64,000 nucleotides of DNA from Larkinella sp049445795 (GTDB lineage Bacteria > Bacteroidota > Bacteroidia > Cytophagales > Spirosomataceae). The translations under genes were made by a program, and so were the position numbers. The notes under the pieces were generated by a model that saw only the letters and a program-made list of their open reading frames with translations, was not told the DNA's origin and ran no database searches. Below, one piece after another: positions 43,504-52,285 of the stretch. Each line of letters opens with the position of its first letter. The first letter of the stretch is position 1. The DNA is taken from the NCBI RefSeq assembly GCF_049445795.1, contig NZ_JBMSDT010000002.1, forward strand, positions 510,327 to 574,326, read 5' to 3'.

Positions 43504-45168
43504 TTATTTCCCTTTCGGTTCCTTGTCCTTCATCAGCTCCGCCTTCTGGTCTTCGCGCAGGGTCGGGTATTTGATGCCCAGTTGCTCCAGATAGGTTTTG
43601 TATTTCGTCGGATCGTAGTAGTATTTCTTGAGTTCCGGCTTGAATTTAGCCATAATTTCCTTGTTCAGATAAACCGCCGGATATTCTTTGGGCGAAATCA
43701 AGGGCGTGTACTTGATCTCTTTCGTCTGCTCTTTGGTGTAATACTCCCAGGCGTTTTTGATGATTTCGGGCTTCATCAGCATGTCCAGAATTGTCATGGC
43801 TTCGGCTTTGGCTCCGGCCACCACGCCCTTGTGCGCAATCGGCGTCGCCATCGAAATAGCATTCGACCAGTGGTGACCCGGCAGGCCGGGAATGTTGGAC
43901 GGATACCGCAGCACCACCGTCGGCAGCGACCATGAAATGTCGGCGATATCGTCCGAACCGCCCCCCATCGAGGTCATCATCTGACCGCCCATCATGGCCG
44001 TCGGTGCGGAGGGTGCTTTCATACTGTCCAGTTTCATCGCCAACCCTTCCACCTTCGGGGCCTGCAATTCCTTCTGCGACGCCTTCGCCAGCATCTGGTC
44101 TTCTTCCGACCAAACCGGCAGGCCCACTTTCCGGATGTTGGCGTCCATCGCTTCGGCAATCGGTTTGTTAAAGTGCCCCGGCCAGGCCGAACCCAGGATT
44201 TCGTAGCTAAACTTGGTGTCGGTCATCAAGGCCGCCCCTTCGGCTATTTTGATCCCGGTTTCATACAGTTTCTTGATTTTGGGATAGGTCCGTTCGCGGA
44301 AATAATACCAGACGGCCGCTTTCGACGGCACCACGTTCGGCTGATCTCCTCCGTCGGAAATCACGTAGTGGGAGCGTTGGGTCAGTTCGAGGTGTTCGCG
44401 CCGGAAGTTCCAGCCGATGTTCATCAACTCAACGGCATCCAGCGCACTTTTGCCGCGCCAGGGCGCTCCGGCTGCGTGAGCTGCCTGCCCTTCAAACATA
44501 AATTTGACCGACACCACTCCATTGTTGCCCGCGTCGCCGTGCGACACACCCAGGTTGTTGCCGACGTGCGTAAAAATGCAGGCATCCACGTCCTTGAAAT
44601 ACCCGTCGCGGACGTAGAATGCCTTCGCACCCACCAGTTCCTCGGCCACGCCCGGCCAGAGCATCAGCGTACCCGACAGTTTTTCGCGCTCCATGATTTG
44701 TTTCACCGTTAAAGCCGCGACGATGTTCAGTGCCTGGCCGGAATTGTGACCCTCACCGTGTCCCGGTGCGCCTTCGACCAGCGGATCGTGGTAGGCCACC
44801 CCCGGTTTCTGGCTGGCTTTCGGAATGCAGTCCACATCGGAGCCGATGGCGATGACGGGCTTGCCGCTGCCCCAGGTCGCAATCCAGGCAGTGGGCATGT
44901 TGGCAATGCCTTTCTGGACTTTGAAGCCTTCTTTTTCGAGCAAGGTCGTCAGGTACTTGAACGTTTCTTCTTCCTGAAAACCGAGTTCCGAAAAGCTGAA
45001 CAACATGTCGTTGATTTGCTGCGCCTGGTCTTTCCGTTTGTCGATTTCGGCGATGGCTTCCTGCTTCAGTTTTTCCAGTTTGTCGGGGGCCTTCGCTTTT
45101 TTCGATTGTGCCCAGAGCAAGGCCGGTGCCAACCATAGCACAAAAATGATTTTTGTAAAGTTTTTCAT
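43504..45168 (-). CDS. Secreted M20 family amidohydrolase (AbgB-like)
   Basis: The ATG at 45168 gives 554 residues with a signal peptide (MKNFTKIIFVLWLAPALLWA). The metallopeptidase shows IAIGSDVDCIP, then GHGEGHNSGQALNIV, and MLWPGVAEELVGAKAF with the catalytic glutamates. The dimerisation domain has FEGQAAHAAGAPWRGKSALD. The closest relatives are the p-aminobenzoyl-glutamate hydrolase subunit B group, which removes an amino acid from an acyl conjugate. A methionine/glycine-rich insert (MMGGQMMTSMGGGSDD) lies before the last metal ligand region. Confidence 0.9.
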   Translation of the reverse strand: MKNFTKIIFVLWLAPALLWAQSKKAKAPDKLEKLKQEAIAEIDKRKDQAQQINDMLFSFSELGFQEEETFKYLTTLLEKEGFKVQKGIANMPTAWIATWGSGKPVIAIGSDVDCIPKASQKPGVAYHDPLVEGAPGHGEGHNSGQALNIVAALTVKQIMEREKLSGTLMLWPGVAEELVGAKAFYVRDGYFKDVDACIFTHVGNNLGVSHGDAGNNGVVSVKFMFEGQAAHAAGAPWRGKSALDAVELMNIGWNFRREHLELTQRSHYVISDGGDQPNVVPSKAAVWYYFRERTYPKIKKLYETGIKIAEGAALMTDTKFSYEILGSAWPGHFNKPIAEAMDANIRKVGLPVWSEEDQMLAKASQKELQAPKVEGLAMKLDSMKAPSAPTAMMGGQMMTSMGGGSDDIADISWSLPTVVLRYPSNIPGLPGHHWSNAISMATPIAHKGVVAGAKAEAMTILDMLMKPEIIKNAWEYYTKEQTKEIKYTPLISPKEYPAVYLNKEIMAKFKPELKKYYYDPTKYKTYLEQLGIKYPTLREDQKAELMKDKEPKGK

Positions 45169-45278
45169 GGAATAGCCAAATTTTATTTGATGAAGAAGCA
45201 ATAAGACAGCCTAAATATACGGCTAACGAATAAATATAGCACTACCCTTCCTCCTAAAAGCCCGCCAGGGCTTCCTAT

Positions 45279-45466
45279 GGATAACCCCGGGTGCAACCCG
45301 GGGCTACCGAGAACGCCGGAGCTACCGGAGCTGTCGGGGCTACACGGTCGGAGTCGTCGGTGGCTGACTGGGTGTCCGGTCGGGCAGCCACTCAGGCCCG
45401 GCCTAGCCTCTCCGGTGTCTCTGCATCCTCTGCCCCCACAGCCCCGGGTTGCACCCGGGGTTATCC
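45279..45466. repeat. 27-bp perfect inverted repeat with long G/C-rich interior (CCCCGGG family)
   Basis: Arms 45279-45305 and 45440-45466 are fully complementary over GGATAACCCCGGGTGCAACC and seven further bases. The ~134-base interior is rich in small nested CCGG-type repeats. The element fills the middle of a 439-base gap without genes between the M20 and vapB genes. The core GATAACCCCGGG is shared with the hairpin at 41426. Confidence 0.88.
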
Positions 45467-45533
45467 ACGGTCGGCCCGGTGGGCCTGCGTCCTCCAGGCA
45501 AGAAGCGCGTTGATGGTGAGGAGCCTTCGCGAA

Positions 45534-45569
45534 CTTTCGTTTCCCGTTACGCCCAGAATTGTTACCTTT
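45534..45569 (+). repeat. 36-bp direct repeat, copy 1, upstream of vapBC
   Basis: Bases 45534-45569 match 46248-46283 at 35 of 36 positions. Each copy contains TTACCTTT, the core of a TAnnTTTG promoter; here the box is TACCTTTA. The two copies flank the vapBC genes. Confidence 0.92.
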
Positions 45570-45607
45570 AGACTATCATTAGGCTAGTTTAATGTGAGGT
45601 AAATTTT

Positions 45608-45814
45608 ATGACGTACCTGGAGCTTTATAAAAAAATAGAAATGTTGCCTCCCAGCTACCAGACTGAGGTCGAAGACTTTATCGACTTTCTGAAAGCAAAG
45701 CAGCAAAAAAACGTACAGCCTAAAAAGCGACCGGTTTTCGGAAGTGCAAAGGGACAATTTGACATCTCTTCGGATTTCGACAAACCGCTGGATGACTTTG
45801 CTGATTACATGTAA
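45608..45814 (+). CDS. DUF2281 / VapB-type antitoxin
   Basis: The 68-residue protein reads MTYLELYKKIEMLPPSYQTE, then VEDFIDFLKAK, and ends FGSAKGQFDISSDFDKPLDD then FADYM. The N-terminal helix-turn-helix-like part and the acidic toxin-binding tail (GSAKG...FD.PLDDF) are typical of DUF2281 antitoxins. Its stop overlaps the start of the PIN toxin gene by one base (TAATG). It should bind and neutralise that toxin and repress the operon. Confidence 0.93.
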   Translation: MTYLELYKKIEMLPPSYQTEVEDFIDFLKAKQQKNVQPKKRPVFGSAKGQFDISSDFDKPLDDFADYM

Positions 45815-46200
45815 TGGATTTACTGCTGGATACACACACGCTCATCTGGTTCCTCAACGGCGATCAAAGGGAGCTATCGCTCCGTGCGCGTGCTGCCATC
45901 GAGAGTAGTCAGAATACTTCCTTTGTCAGTGTCGTCAGCTTGTGGGAAATGGCCATTAAAATTCGACTCGGGACCCTGACCTTTAAGCCCGGTTACGAAA
46001 ACCTGCTTGTTCTGCTCGATCAAAACGGTTTTGAACTATTGCCAATCACGTTCCGGCATACAAAGCAATTGCTGGATCTCGATATGCACCACCGCGATCC
46101 TTTTGACCGCTTACTGATCGCCCAATGCCTGGTCGAAAATATGACTCTGGTTTCTAAAGACAGTAACTTCCCTAACTATCCGATTCGCTGGATATGGTGA
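45814..46200 (+). CDS. vapC: VapC-type PIN-domain toxin
   Basis: The 128-residue ribonuclease toxin has all PIN acidic positions: LLLDTHTLIWFL (first Asp), SVVSLWEMAIKIRLG (Glu), HHRDPFDRLLIAQCL (central Asp) and VSKDSNF (last Asp). Mg2+-dependent RNA cleavage, usually of tRNA, is expected. It is translationally coupled to the DUF2281 antitoxin. The two-gene unit is bounded by 36-bp direct repeats. Confidence 0.95.
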   Translation: MDLLLDTHTLIWFLNGDQRELSLRARAAIESSQNTSFVSVVSLWEMAIKIRLGTLTFKPGYENLLVLLDQNGFELLPITFRHTKQLLDLDMHHRDPFDRLLIAQCLVENMTLVSKDSNFPNYPIRWIW

Positions 46201-46247
46201 CTTTCGGTTTATTCGGCTAATCGCATTCCTTCCCTCTGATTCATTCG

Positions 46248-46284
46248 CTTTCATTTCCCGTTACGCCCAGAATTGTTACCTTTG
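46248..46284 (+). promoter_or_regulatory. icd promoter within direct repeat copy 2
   Basis: TACCTTTG at 46277-46284 matches TAnnTTTG, with TTTC 19 bases upstream (46254-46257). The ATG of icd is 42 bases further. Bases 46248-46283 are the second copy of the 36-bp direct repeat. Confidence 0.65.
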
Positions 46285-46326
46285 CGGCTGATTTCCTGTA
46301 TCGTTTCACTGATTGATAGCTAACAA

Positions 46327-47547
46327 ATGGAGAAAATTAAAGTAGCTAATCCGGTTGTCGAATTGGATGGCGACGAAATGACCCGCATTATCTGGAAGTT
46401 TATTAAAGACAAGCTGATCCTCCCTTACATCGACGTTGACATTAAATATTACGATCTGGGCGTCGAATACCGCGACGAAACCAACGATCAGGTGACCATC
46501 GATGCCGCCAACGCCATTAAAGAATACGGCGTCGGGATTAAATGCGCCACCATCACCCCGGACGAAGACCGCGTCAAAGAGTTCAATCTGAAACAAATGT
46601 GGAAATCGCCGAACGGCACGATCCGGAACATTCTGGACGGTACGGTTTTCCGCGAGCCGATCGTCATTAAAAACGTACCGCGCCTGGTGACCAACTGGTC
46701 GGCCCCGATCATCGTGGGTCGGCACGCGTTCGGTGACCAGTACCGCGCGACGGATTTCGTCGTGCCGGGCAAAGGCAAGCTGACGATGAAGTTCGAAGGC
46801 GAAGACGGCACCGTGCAGGAATACGAAGTGTACCAGTTCAAAGGCCCGGGCGTGGCGATGGGCATGTACAACGTGGACGAGTCGATTCGCGGTTTTGCGC
46901 AGGCTTGTTTCAACATGGCCCTGCAAAAAGGCTGGCCGCTGTACCTGTCGACCAAAAACACGATTCTGAAGAAATACGACGGTCGTTTCAAGGATATTTT
47001 CCAGGAAATCTACGAAAACGAGTTCAAGGCGAAGGGCGTTCACTACGAACACCGCCTGATCGACGACATGGTGGCCTCCGCCCTGAAATGGGAAGGGAAC
47101 TTTGTCTGGGCGTGTAAAAATTACGACGGTGACGTTCAGTCGGATACGGTAGCACAGGGCTTCGGTTCACTCGGTTTGATGACGTCCGTACTCGTTACGC
47201 CCGATGGCAAAACGATGGAAGCCGAAGCCGCCCACGGGACCGTTACGCGCCACTACCGCGAACACCAGAAAGGCAACCCGACCTCGACCAACCCGATTGC
47301 ATCGATTTTTGCCTGGACGCGCGGTCTGGCATTCCGGGGCAAACTCGACGGCAACCAGCCGCTGATCGACTTCTGCAACGCGCTGGAAGCGGTTTGTATC
47401 GAAACCGTCGAAAGCGGGAAAATGACGAAGGACCTGGCGTTGTCGGCGTTCCCGGCCGGCACGAAACTGGTCGCCGGTGAGCACTACCTCAACACCCAGG
47501 ACTTCCTGGAAGCGCTGGATCAGAATCTGAAAGTGAAGCTGGGTTGA
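46327..47547 (+). CDS. icd: NADP-dependent isocitrate dehydrogenase (eukaryote-like type)
   Basis: The 406-residue cytoplasmic enzyme decarboxylates isocitrate to 2-oxoglutarate in the TCA cycle. The start, KVANPVVELDGDEMTRIIW, is the signature of the homodimeric type II NADP-IDH also found in mitochondria. KSPNGTIRNILDGTVFREPI holds the substrate serine and arginines. YEHRLIDDMVASALKWEGNF and YDGDVQSDTVAQGFGSLGLM hold the metal-binding aspartates. AAHGTVTRHYREHQKG binds NADP. It has its own promoter and ends at a strong terminator. Confidence 0.97.
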   Translation: MEKIKVANPVVELDGDEMTRIIWKFIKDKLILPYIDVDIKYYDLGVEYRDETNDQVTIDAANAIKEYGVGIKCATITPDEDRVKEFNLKQMWKSPNGTIRNILDGTVFREPIVIKNVPRLVTNWSAPIIVGRHAFGDQYRATDFVVPGKGKLTMKFEGEDGTVQEYEVYQFKGPGVAMGMYNVDESIRGFAQACFNMALQKGWPLYLSTKNTILKKYDGRFKDIFQEIYENEFKAKGVHYEHRLIDDMVASALKWEGNFVWACKNYDGDVQSDTVAQGFGSLGLMTSVLVTPDGKTMEAEAAHGTVTRHYREHQKGNPTSTNPIASIFAWTRGLAFRGKLDGNQPLIDFCNALEAVCIETVESGKMTKDLALSAFPAGTKLVAGEHYLNTQDFLEALDQNLKVKLG

Positions 47548-47576
47548 TCCTGAGCTAAGTACTTTGATATAATTTT

Positions 47577-47605
47577 GGCCCGGTTTTTTAAACCGGGCCT
47601 TTTTT
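47577..47605 (+). terminator. Intrinsic terminator after icd
   Basis: A 10-bp stem, GGCCCGGTTT with AAACCGGGCC (47577-47586 and 47590-47599), is followed by a run of six T. Confidence 0.9.
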
Positions 47606-47687
47606 ATTGAGTAAGCTCCATTAAATGCGCTTCCCCTCCAACCTTTTCCCCTTCCCCGGCGTCTTATTAAAAAAAACGAGCACAAGG

Positions 47688-48047
47688 ATGAAGACGTTAA
47701 TCTTGGTTTTTGGCCTGGCGCTGGGAATTGTCGCCTGCCAAACCGCACCCTGGGAAAATGAAATAGCCGTCGGCAACGACTGTTCGTCGTATGCCGAATG
47801 GAAGAAAGCCGCCGAATTGCGCGAAGTGCCCGGCACCGTAATCAACGAAGCCGAAACCTCCCAAACCAGCACCTGGGTTTACATCCTGACCAGCGACAGC
47901 ACCCGGTATTTTGCCTGCAACCTGCCCGACCAGGCGCAGAAAACCGGGACGAGGGTGGTCTTCAATGCCGATGAGTTTGCGCCCCCGCCGAACGTCCGGC
48001 TGGCTGGTGTGCCTGTGAAGCTGACGAAACTGCGGATTGCGCGGTAA
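47688..48047 (+). CDS. Small lipoprotein of unknown function
   Basis: The ATG at 47688 gives 119 residues with a lipoprotein signal ending LGIVAC. The mature part (QTAPWENEIAVGNDCSSYAE, then YILTSDSTRYFACNLPDQAQ, then VVFNADEFAPPPNVRLAGVP) contains two further cysteines and looks like a small beta-rich domain. No family is recognised. Its last 86 bases overlap the end of the convergent glycosyltransferase gene. Confidence 0.7.
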   Translation: MKTLILVFGLALGIVACQTAPWENEIAVGNDCSSYAEWKKAAELREVPGTVINEAETSQTSTWVYILTSDSTRYFACNLPDQAQKTGTRVVFNADEFAPPPNVRLAGVPVKLTKLRIAR

Positions 48048-48876
48048 TTTCGCTGGGATCAAGCTGCGCTCGAACGCGCTGGTCGGCCTGCCGGATCAGT
48101 GCCTTGACGCTTCGTAATCCGCGCAGGGTGAGACGAATGCGAAAATACGCCACGATGTAAACCGGGAAATGCTTGTGGGCAAACAGCAAGCTGCTTTGGT
48201 GATAGCTGAGATTAAAGAACTTGTCCTCCACCCCCGAATCCACTCCACCCTGACTACTGGCGTGGTGAATCAGGGCGGCTTTGGCCACGTAGCCCATCCG
48301 AAAACCGGCCCGGTGGGCTCGAATGCCAAAATCAGCATCTTCGTGAACGGCCACGCCCGAAAACCGTTCGTCAAACGTACCGATTTTGGTAAATACCGCA
48401 CGAGATACCGAGAAATTAGCTCCCGTCACCACGTTGACCGGCCCGTCGATGGCACAGTCGTCGCCCCCCGTAAACTTCAGATACCAGGTCAGCCACAACG
48501 GTTTTGATTGGGGCGGGATACCCTGCTCCACGATGCGGCCCTGCACCACATCCAGTCCGCCCTGATGGGCCAGAACGTGGTTCAGGATAAAATCGGGATC
48601 GAATTCGGTATCATCATCGATAAAAATGACTACCTCGCCCCGGGCGTGCCGAAGCCCCAGATTTCGAGCGGCCGTCAGCGACGGTTTTTCGCTTCGTATC
48701 CACCGCAACCGGTCCTGATTGGCGGTCAGGAACTGTTCGGTAGCCGGTTCGTGCTGGCGGGTCTGATCGACCACAATGATTTCATAGTCGGAATACTGCT
48801 GCTGCAAGGCGCATTGCAGACAACGGACCAATAACGCTTCCCGGTTATAGGTCGGAATGATCAGGGAAACAAACAC
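47962..48876 (-). CDS. Family 2 glycosyltransferase
   Basis: The 304-residue GT-A fold enzyme transfers a sugar from a nucleotide donor, probably in surface polysaccharide synthesis. It starts VSLIIPTYNREALLVRCLQC, has the metal/donor site VVIFIDDDTEFDPDFI and VVTGANFSVSRAVFTKIGTF, and the acceptor-side GVAVHEDADFGIRAHRAGF with the ED motif. The last ~30 residues (Ala/Ser/Gln-rich) overlap the convergent lipoprotein gene and may be a spurious extension. It is not part of a visible polysaccharide cluster. Confidence 0.9.
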   Translation of the reverse strand: MFVSLIIPTYNREALLVRCLQCALQQQYSDYEIIVVDQTRQHEPATEQFLTANQDRLRWIRSEKPSLTAARNLGLRHARGEVVIFIDDDTEFDPDFILNHVLAHQGGLDVVQGRIVEQGIPPQSKPLWLTWYLKFTGGDDCAIDGPVNVVTGANFSVSRAVFTKIGTFDERFSGVAVHEDADFGIRAHRAGFRMGYVAKAALIHHASSQGGVDSGVEDKFFNLSYHQSSLLFAHKHFPVYIVAYFRIRLTLRGLRSVKALIRQADQRVRAQLDPSEITAQSAVSSASQAHQPAGRSAGAQTHRH

Positions 48877-48913
48877 AAGTGTACGGTATAGAGATGGTAG
48901 TGGGTAATCGGTA

Positions 48914-50599
48914 CTAGAGTCGCTCGCGAATGAGTTTCAACACCTCATCCGGGTTTGAAGGCAAAGCGGCATTCCGTTTGATAAATTTACCGTCGCGCCC
49001 GAGCAAACCGGCCGCCGGGATGCCCTCGGCCCGCAGCGAACCGATTAGGCTGCCCAACTGATCGCCATCGACATAGACATGCAGGCCTTTGGGTTTATTT
49101 TTGGCCACCCATTCCCGCCAATGTGTTACTGATGTTTCGTTGCTGCACACATACGCAAACAACACGTCTCGGCTCCCCAGCCGCTCCTGCAAAGCCCGGG
49201 CGGCCAGCACTTCCTGCCGCGAGGGTTCCACGTCGGTTGACCAGGCCAGCAGATAGATCAACCGCCCCTGTGCCTGATCCCGAAGCTGCTGAAAGAGCTC
49301 CCGACCATCCCCGTCGTAGCGAAGCAGGCGCACATCCGGCAACACTTCCACCACCTCATTGACCCGTTTGTCGCTGAATTTTTGGGCCACCTCCCGCACT
49401 GTTGCGCTGTCTTTCACTTCCAGCCGATACAGCTCTTCAAGCGAAAGCTGGTAGCGCCGGTCGCCCACCTGCGGACTGATGTGCTGATACAGCAGCTTCT
49501 GGTTGTTTAGTTCAATATTCGGAAGGTTGACGGCCAGAAAATGGGCTTTCAGGTAGTCCATCCCCGTGCTGTCAACACTCTTCCGGTATTGTGCCATCGT
49601 CGTCTCGTACGTCAGCAGCCGCGACAGCGTATCCTCATGCCGTTCCAGAATCCGCTGGAGCATCGACAAATCACGACTCTGGCCGCTCCTGGCCGTTTTC
49701 AGTTCCTGAATCCGACTCCGTTCCGTGGCCGACAGATCGGTAACGTACCGGTCCACCAGGGTCGCAAACGTCCCGATCGGAACGCCACGACTGGAACCCG
49801 GCGGGGTCTGCTGGATCACCCGGGACCCGGCATATTCCGCAAACCGCGCCATCGCCGTCGTTCGCTGAATGGTCAGAAATAGATCGTCGGCCGGTCGCAA
49901 AATCCCGCGCGGCAGGCTCGATTCGAGCCGCGTATCCTCTTCCGCCAACGCCTTGTCGTACAGAAACGCCGATACTTCGTAACGGATCACGGAGTTGATG
50001 TATTGATCGAGCAGCGGCAACACCTCGTTGGTTTCGCGGTATTTCTCGTAAGTCGAAATAAACTCGTTTGTCAGAATCTTCCGGTTATCTTCCGCCGACC
50101 GACCGATGAGCCGCCGGGAAAGCTGCCGGTTGTCGATTTTAGGGCGGTTTTTAAACTCAAAAGCCTTATAACGAGTCAGTTGATTGTTCACCTGCGCGTT
50201 GGTGCCACTGAACCGAAACGGGGCTTCCGACAGGAACAGCGAATCGGCGTCGAGCGCAATCTCAATCGTGCCGGCCGAAGCCAGAAAAGCCGTCGAAACC
50301 TGCCCGAAATTGAAATAGAGTTCTTCGTAGGGATACACCAATGGCACCGTTACCCGAAACGAACCGTCGGGTTCGAGCGGAGCCGGGCGGGCCATTTCGC
50401 GGCTGGCCTGCAAAATGTTGTTGCGGGAAATGGTTACATTCGGGCTCTGGCGGTAGAGTTGGAGGGTCAGGTTTTTGATCCGTCCGCGAACCGTCACCGA
50501 GTCGGTTTTCAACTGGCTGAAAGCTTCCGGAACTTGTCCGAAAAAAACCGTCAGGAGAAGCGTAAAAACAGGAACTAGTGTATGGCGAAGGGTTGACAT
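48914..50599 (-). CDS. Exported thioredoxin-fold (TlpA-like) protein without CXXC
   Basis: The ATG at 50599 gives 561 residues with a signal peptide. The N-terminal ~120 residues resemble the DUF4369-like beta domain of Bacteroidota TlpA proteins (SVTVRGRIKNLTLQLYRQSP). A long helical middle follows. The C-terminal ~130 residues are a thioredoxin-like fold (RLIYLLAWSTDVEPSRQEVL, ending in a cis-proline-like EGIPAAGLLGRDGKFI). The usual WCxxC is replaced by WSTDVEPS, so it cannot be a normal disulfide enzyme. A structural or binding role is possible. Confidence 0.8.
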   Translation of the reverse strand: MSTLRHTLVPVFTLLLTVFFGQVPEAFSQLKTDSVTVRGRIKNLTLQLYRQSPNVTISRNNILQASREMARPAPLEPDGSFRVTVPLVYPYEELYFNFGQVSTAFLASAGTIEIALDADSLFLSEAPFRFSGTNAQVNNQLTRYKAFEFKNRPKIDNRQLSRRLIGRSAEDNRKILTNEFISTYEKYRETNEVLPLLDQYINSVIRYEVSAFLYDKALAEEDTRLESSLPRGILRPADDLFLTIQRTTAMARFAEYAGSRVIQQTPPGSSRGVPIGTFATLVDRYVTDLSATERSRIQELKTARSGQSRDLSMLQRILERHEDTLSRLLTYETTMAQYRKSVDSTGMDYLKAHFLAVNLPNIELNNQKLLYQHISPQVGDRRYQLSLEELYRLEVKDSATVREVAQKFSDKRVNEVVEVLPDVRLLRYDGDGRELFQQLRDQAQGRLIYLLAWSTDVEPSRQEVLAARALQERLGSRDVLFAYVCSNETSVTHWREWVAKNKPKGLHVYVDGDQLGSLIGSLRAEGIPAAGLLGRDGKFIKRNAALPSNPDEVLKLIRERL

Positions 50600-50680
50600 G
50601 AAAGCAAGGGCTCGTTCAATCCGAAAAGAATACAAGTTAAACGGCCCGATTCATTCTACCAAACGGTTTTTACTTCCTGC

Positions 50681-51178
50681 TCATTTCACCTGAATCCCGT
50701 GGTAGGTTTCCAGATCCTGGTAATCTTTCCGCAACGGGTGTCCCTGCCAGTCGGTTGGTAACAAAATCCGGCGCAAATCCGGATGACCTTCAAACCGGAT
50801 ACCGACCAGATCATAGATCTCGCGCTCATGCCAGTCGGCGGTTCGCCAGACGTGATTTACGGTCGGCACCATCGGCAGCGGCTCGCTATCGGCATTGCGC
50901 GGCACCACCACCTTTAGCATTAGATCGTGTTCGTACGGAATGGAGGTGAGGTTGTACACGACCTCCATCGTGCCAGCCTGCGGACCGTTGTCGATGCCGG
51001 TCATGCAAGCCAGAAAATCGAAGAAAAGCCGGTCGTCGTCGCGCAAAAACTGGCAAACATTCGGTAAAAGCGCCGTCGGAACGACAAAAGAAGGCTGCGG
51101 ATTGCCCGAGTTAGATTGCTGAACAGCGTCAGCGCCAAATTGGGCAACCAGCAGCTCGGTGATTTCGGAAAACGTCAT
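50681..51178 (-). CDS. nuoC: NADH-quinone oxidoreductase subunit C
   Basis: The 165-residue subunit of respiratory complex I belongs to its peripheral arm. The family region is clear: FLRDDDRLFFDFLACMTGID, VVYNLTSIPYEHDLMLKVVV, then NHVWRTADWHEREIYDLVGI, RFEGHPDLRRILLPTDWQGH and PLRKDY. It is third in the operon nuoA-nuoB-lipoprotein-nuoC. The next gene downstream is not nuoD but the TlpA-like gene, so the remaining subunits must be elsewhere. Confidence 0.96.
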   Translation of the reverse strand: MTFSEITELLVAQFGADAVQQSNSGNPQPSFVVPTALLPNVCQFLRDDDRLFFDFLACMTGIDNGPQAGTMEVVYNLTSIPYEHDLMLKVVVPRNADSEPLPMVPTVNHVWRTADWHEREIYDLVGIRFEGHPDLRRILLPTDWQGHPLRKDYQDLETYHGIQVK

Positions 51179-51187
51179 GTCCGCAAG

Positions 51188-51535
51188 TTAGCGAATCGAG
51201 ACAATCGTAATCTCGTCTGCTTCAAATTTAGAACCCCAGCCGCACTGAACGGTCTTTTTCAGGCCCGTAAATTTATAAATGATGTCCCCCTGTTTCTGGG
51301 TCTCTTTTCCCAGAAAGCTATCGATCAGACTGACCGATTCGGCATCGGGCGCGTAGCGAACGACCTTGTTCGGATCGTTCCAGTTCAAGACAACGTGCTG
51401 TTCGCAACCGTCATAGGCCAGGCCGTTGGCGTATAGCATCACATCATCGCGGAGCTCAGGCCCCTTCGGATCGTCGCTTTCCCGGCACATTGCCAGACCA
51501 AGGACGGTCATCAGGAATATCAGGGTCGTTTTCAT
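51188..51535 (-). CDS. Small lipoprotein gene inside the nuo operon
   Basis: The ATG at 51535 gives 115 residues. MKTTLIFLMTVLGLAMC is a signal ending in a lipobox-like LAMC. The mature protein reads RDDVMLYANGLAYDGCEQHV, then VVRYAPDAESVSLIDSFLG, and ends DEITIVSIR. No family is recognised. It lies between nuoB and nuoC, nine bases before nuoC, so it is probably co-expressed with complex I. Whether it serves the complex is unknown. Confidence 0.7.
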   Translation of the reverse strand: MKTTLIFLMTVLGLAMCRESDDPKGPELRDDVMLYANGLAYDGCEQHVVLNWNDPNKVVRYAPDAESVSLIDSFLGKETQKQGDIIYKFTGLKKTVQCGWGSKFEADEITIVSIR

Positions 51536-51604
51536 ATATTTTGCTTTTTCCACACTACCCACCAGACCCGTTGGGCCATGCAGCGGTTGGAACAGGCCCC
51601 AAAT

Positions 51605-52177
<573 letters not shown>

Positions 52178-52188
52178 TATTGATTTCG

Positions 52189-52285
52189 CCCCCAACCCCC
52201 TGAAGGCCGGGCGGCCGGTGCCGGGCTTTAGCAAACTAATTGTAGAAGCCCGGCACCGGCCGCCCGGCCTTCAGGGGGTTGGGGG
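52189..52285. repeat. Perfect 40-bp inverted repeat inside the nuo operon (CCCCCAACCCCCTGAAGG family)
   Basis: Arms 52189-52228 and 52246-52285 are fully complementary with a 17-base loop. The right arm, read on the minus strand, encodes the last four residues and the TGA stop of nuoA. The outer 18 bases match the repeats at 35476 and 63861. The element separates nuoA from nuoB, genes that must be co-expressed. Confidence 0.95.

Noticed and set aside
45277..45587. Two open frames (78 and 98 codons) in the gap before vapB
   Set aside because: They run through the G/C-rich inverted repeat at 45279-45466, are biased to P/G/R/L by base composition and have no family features.
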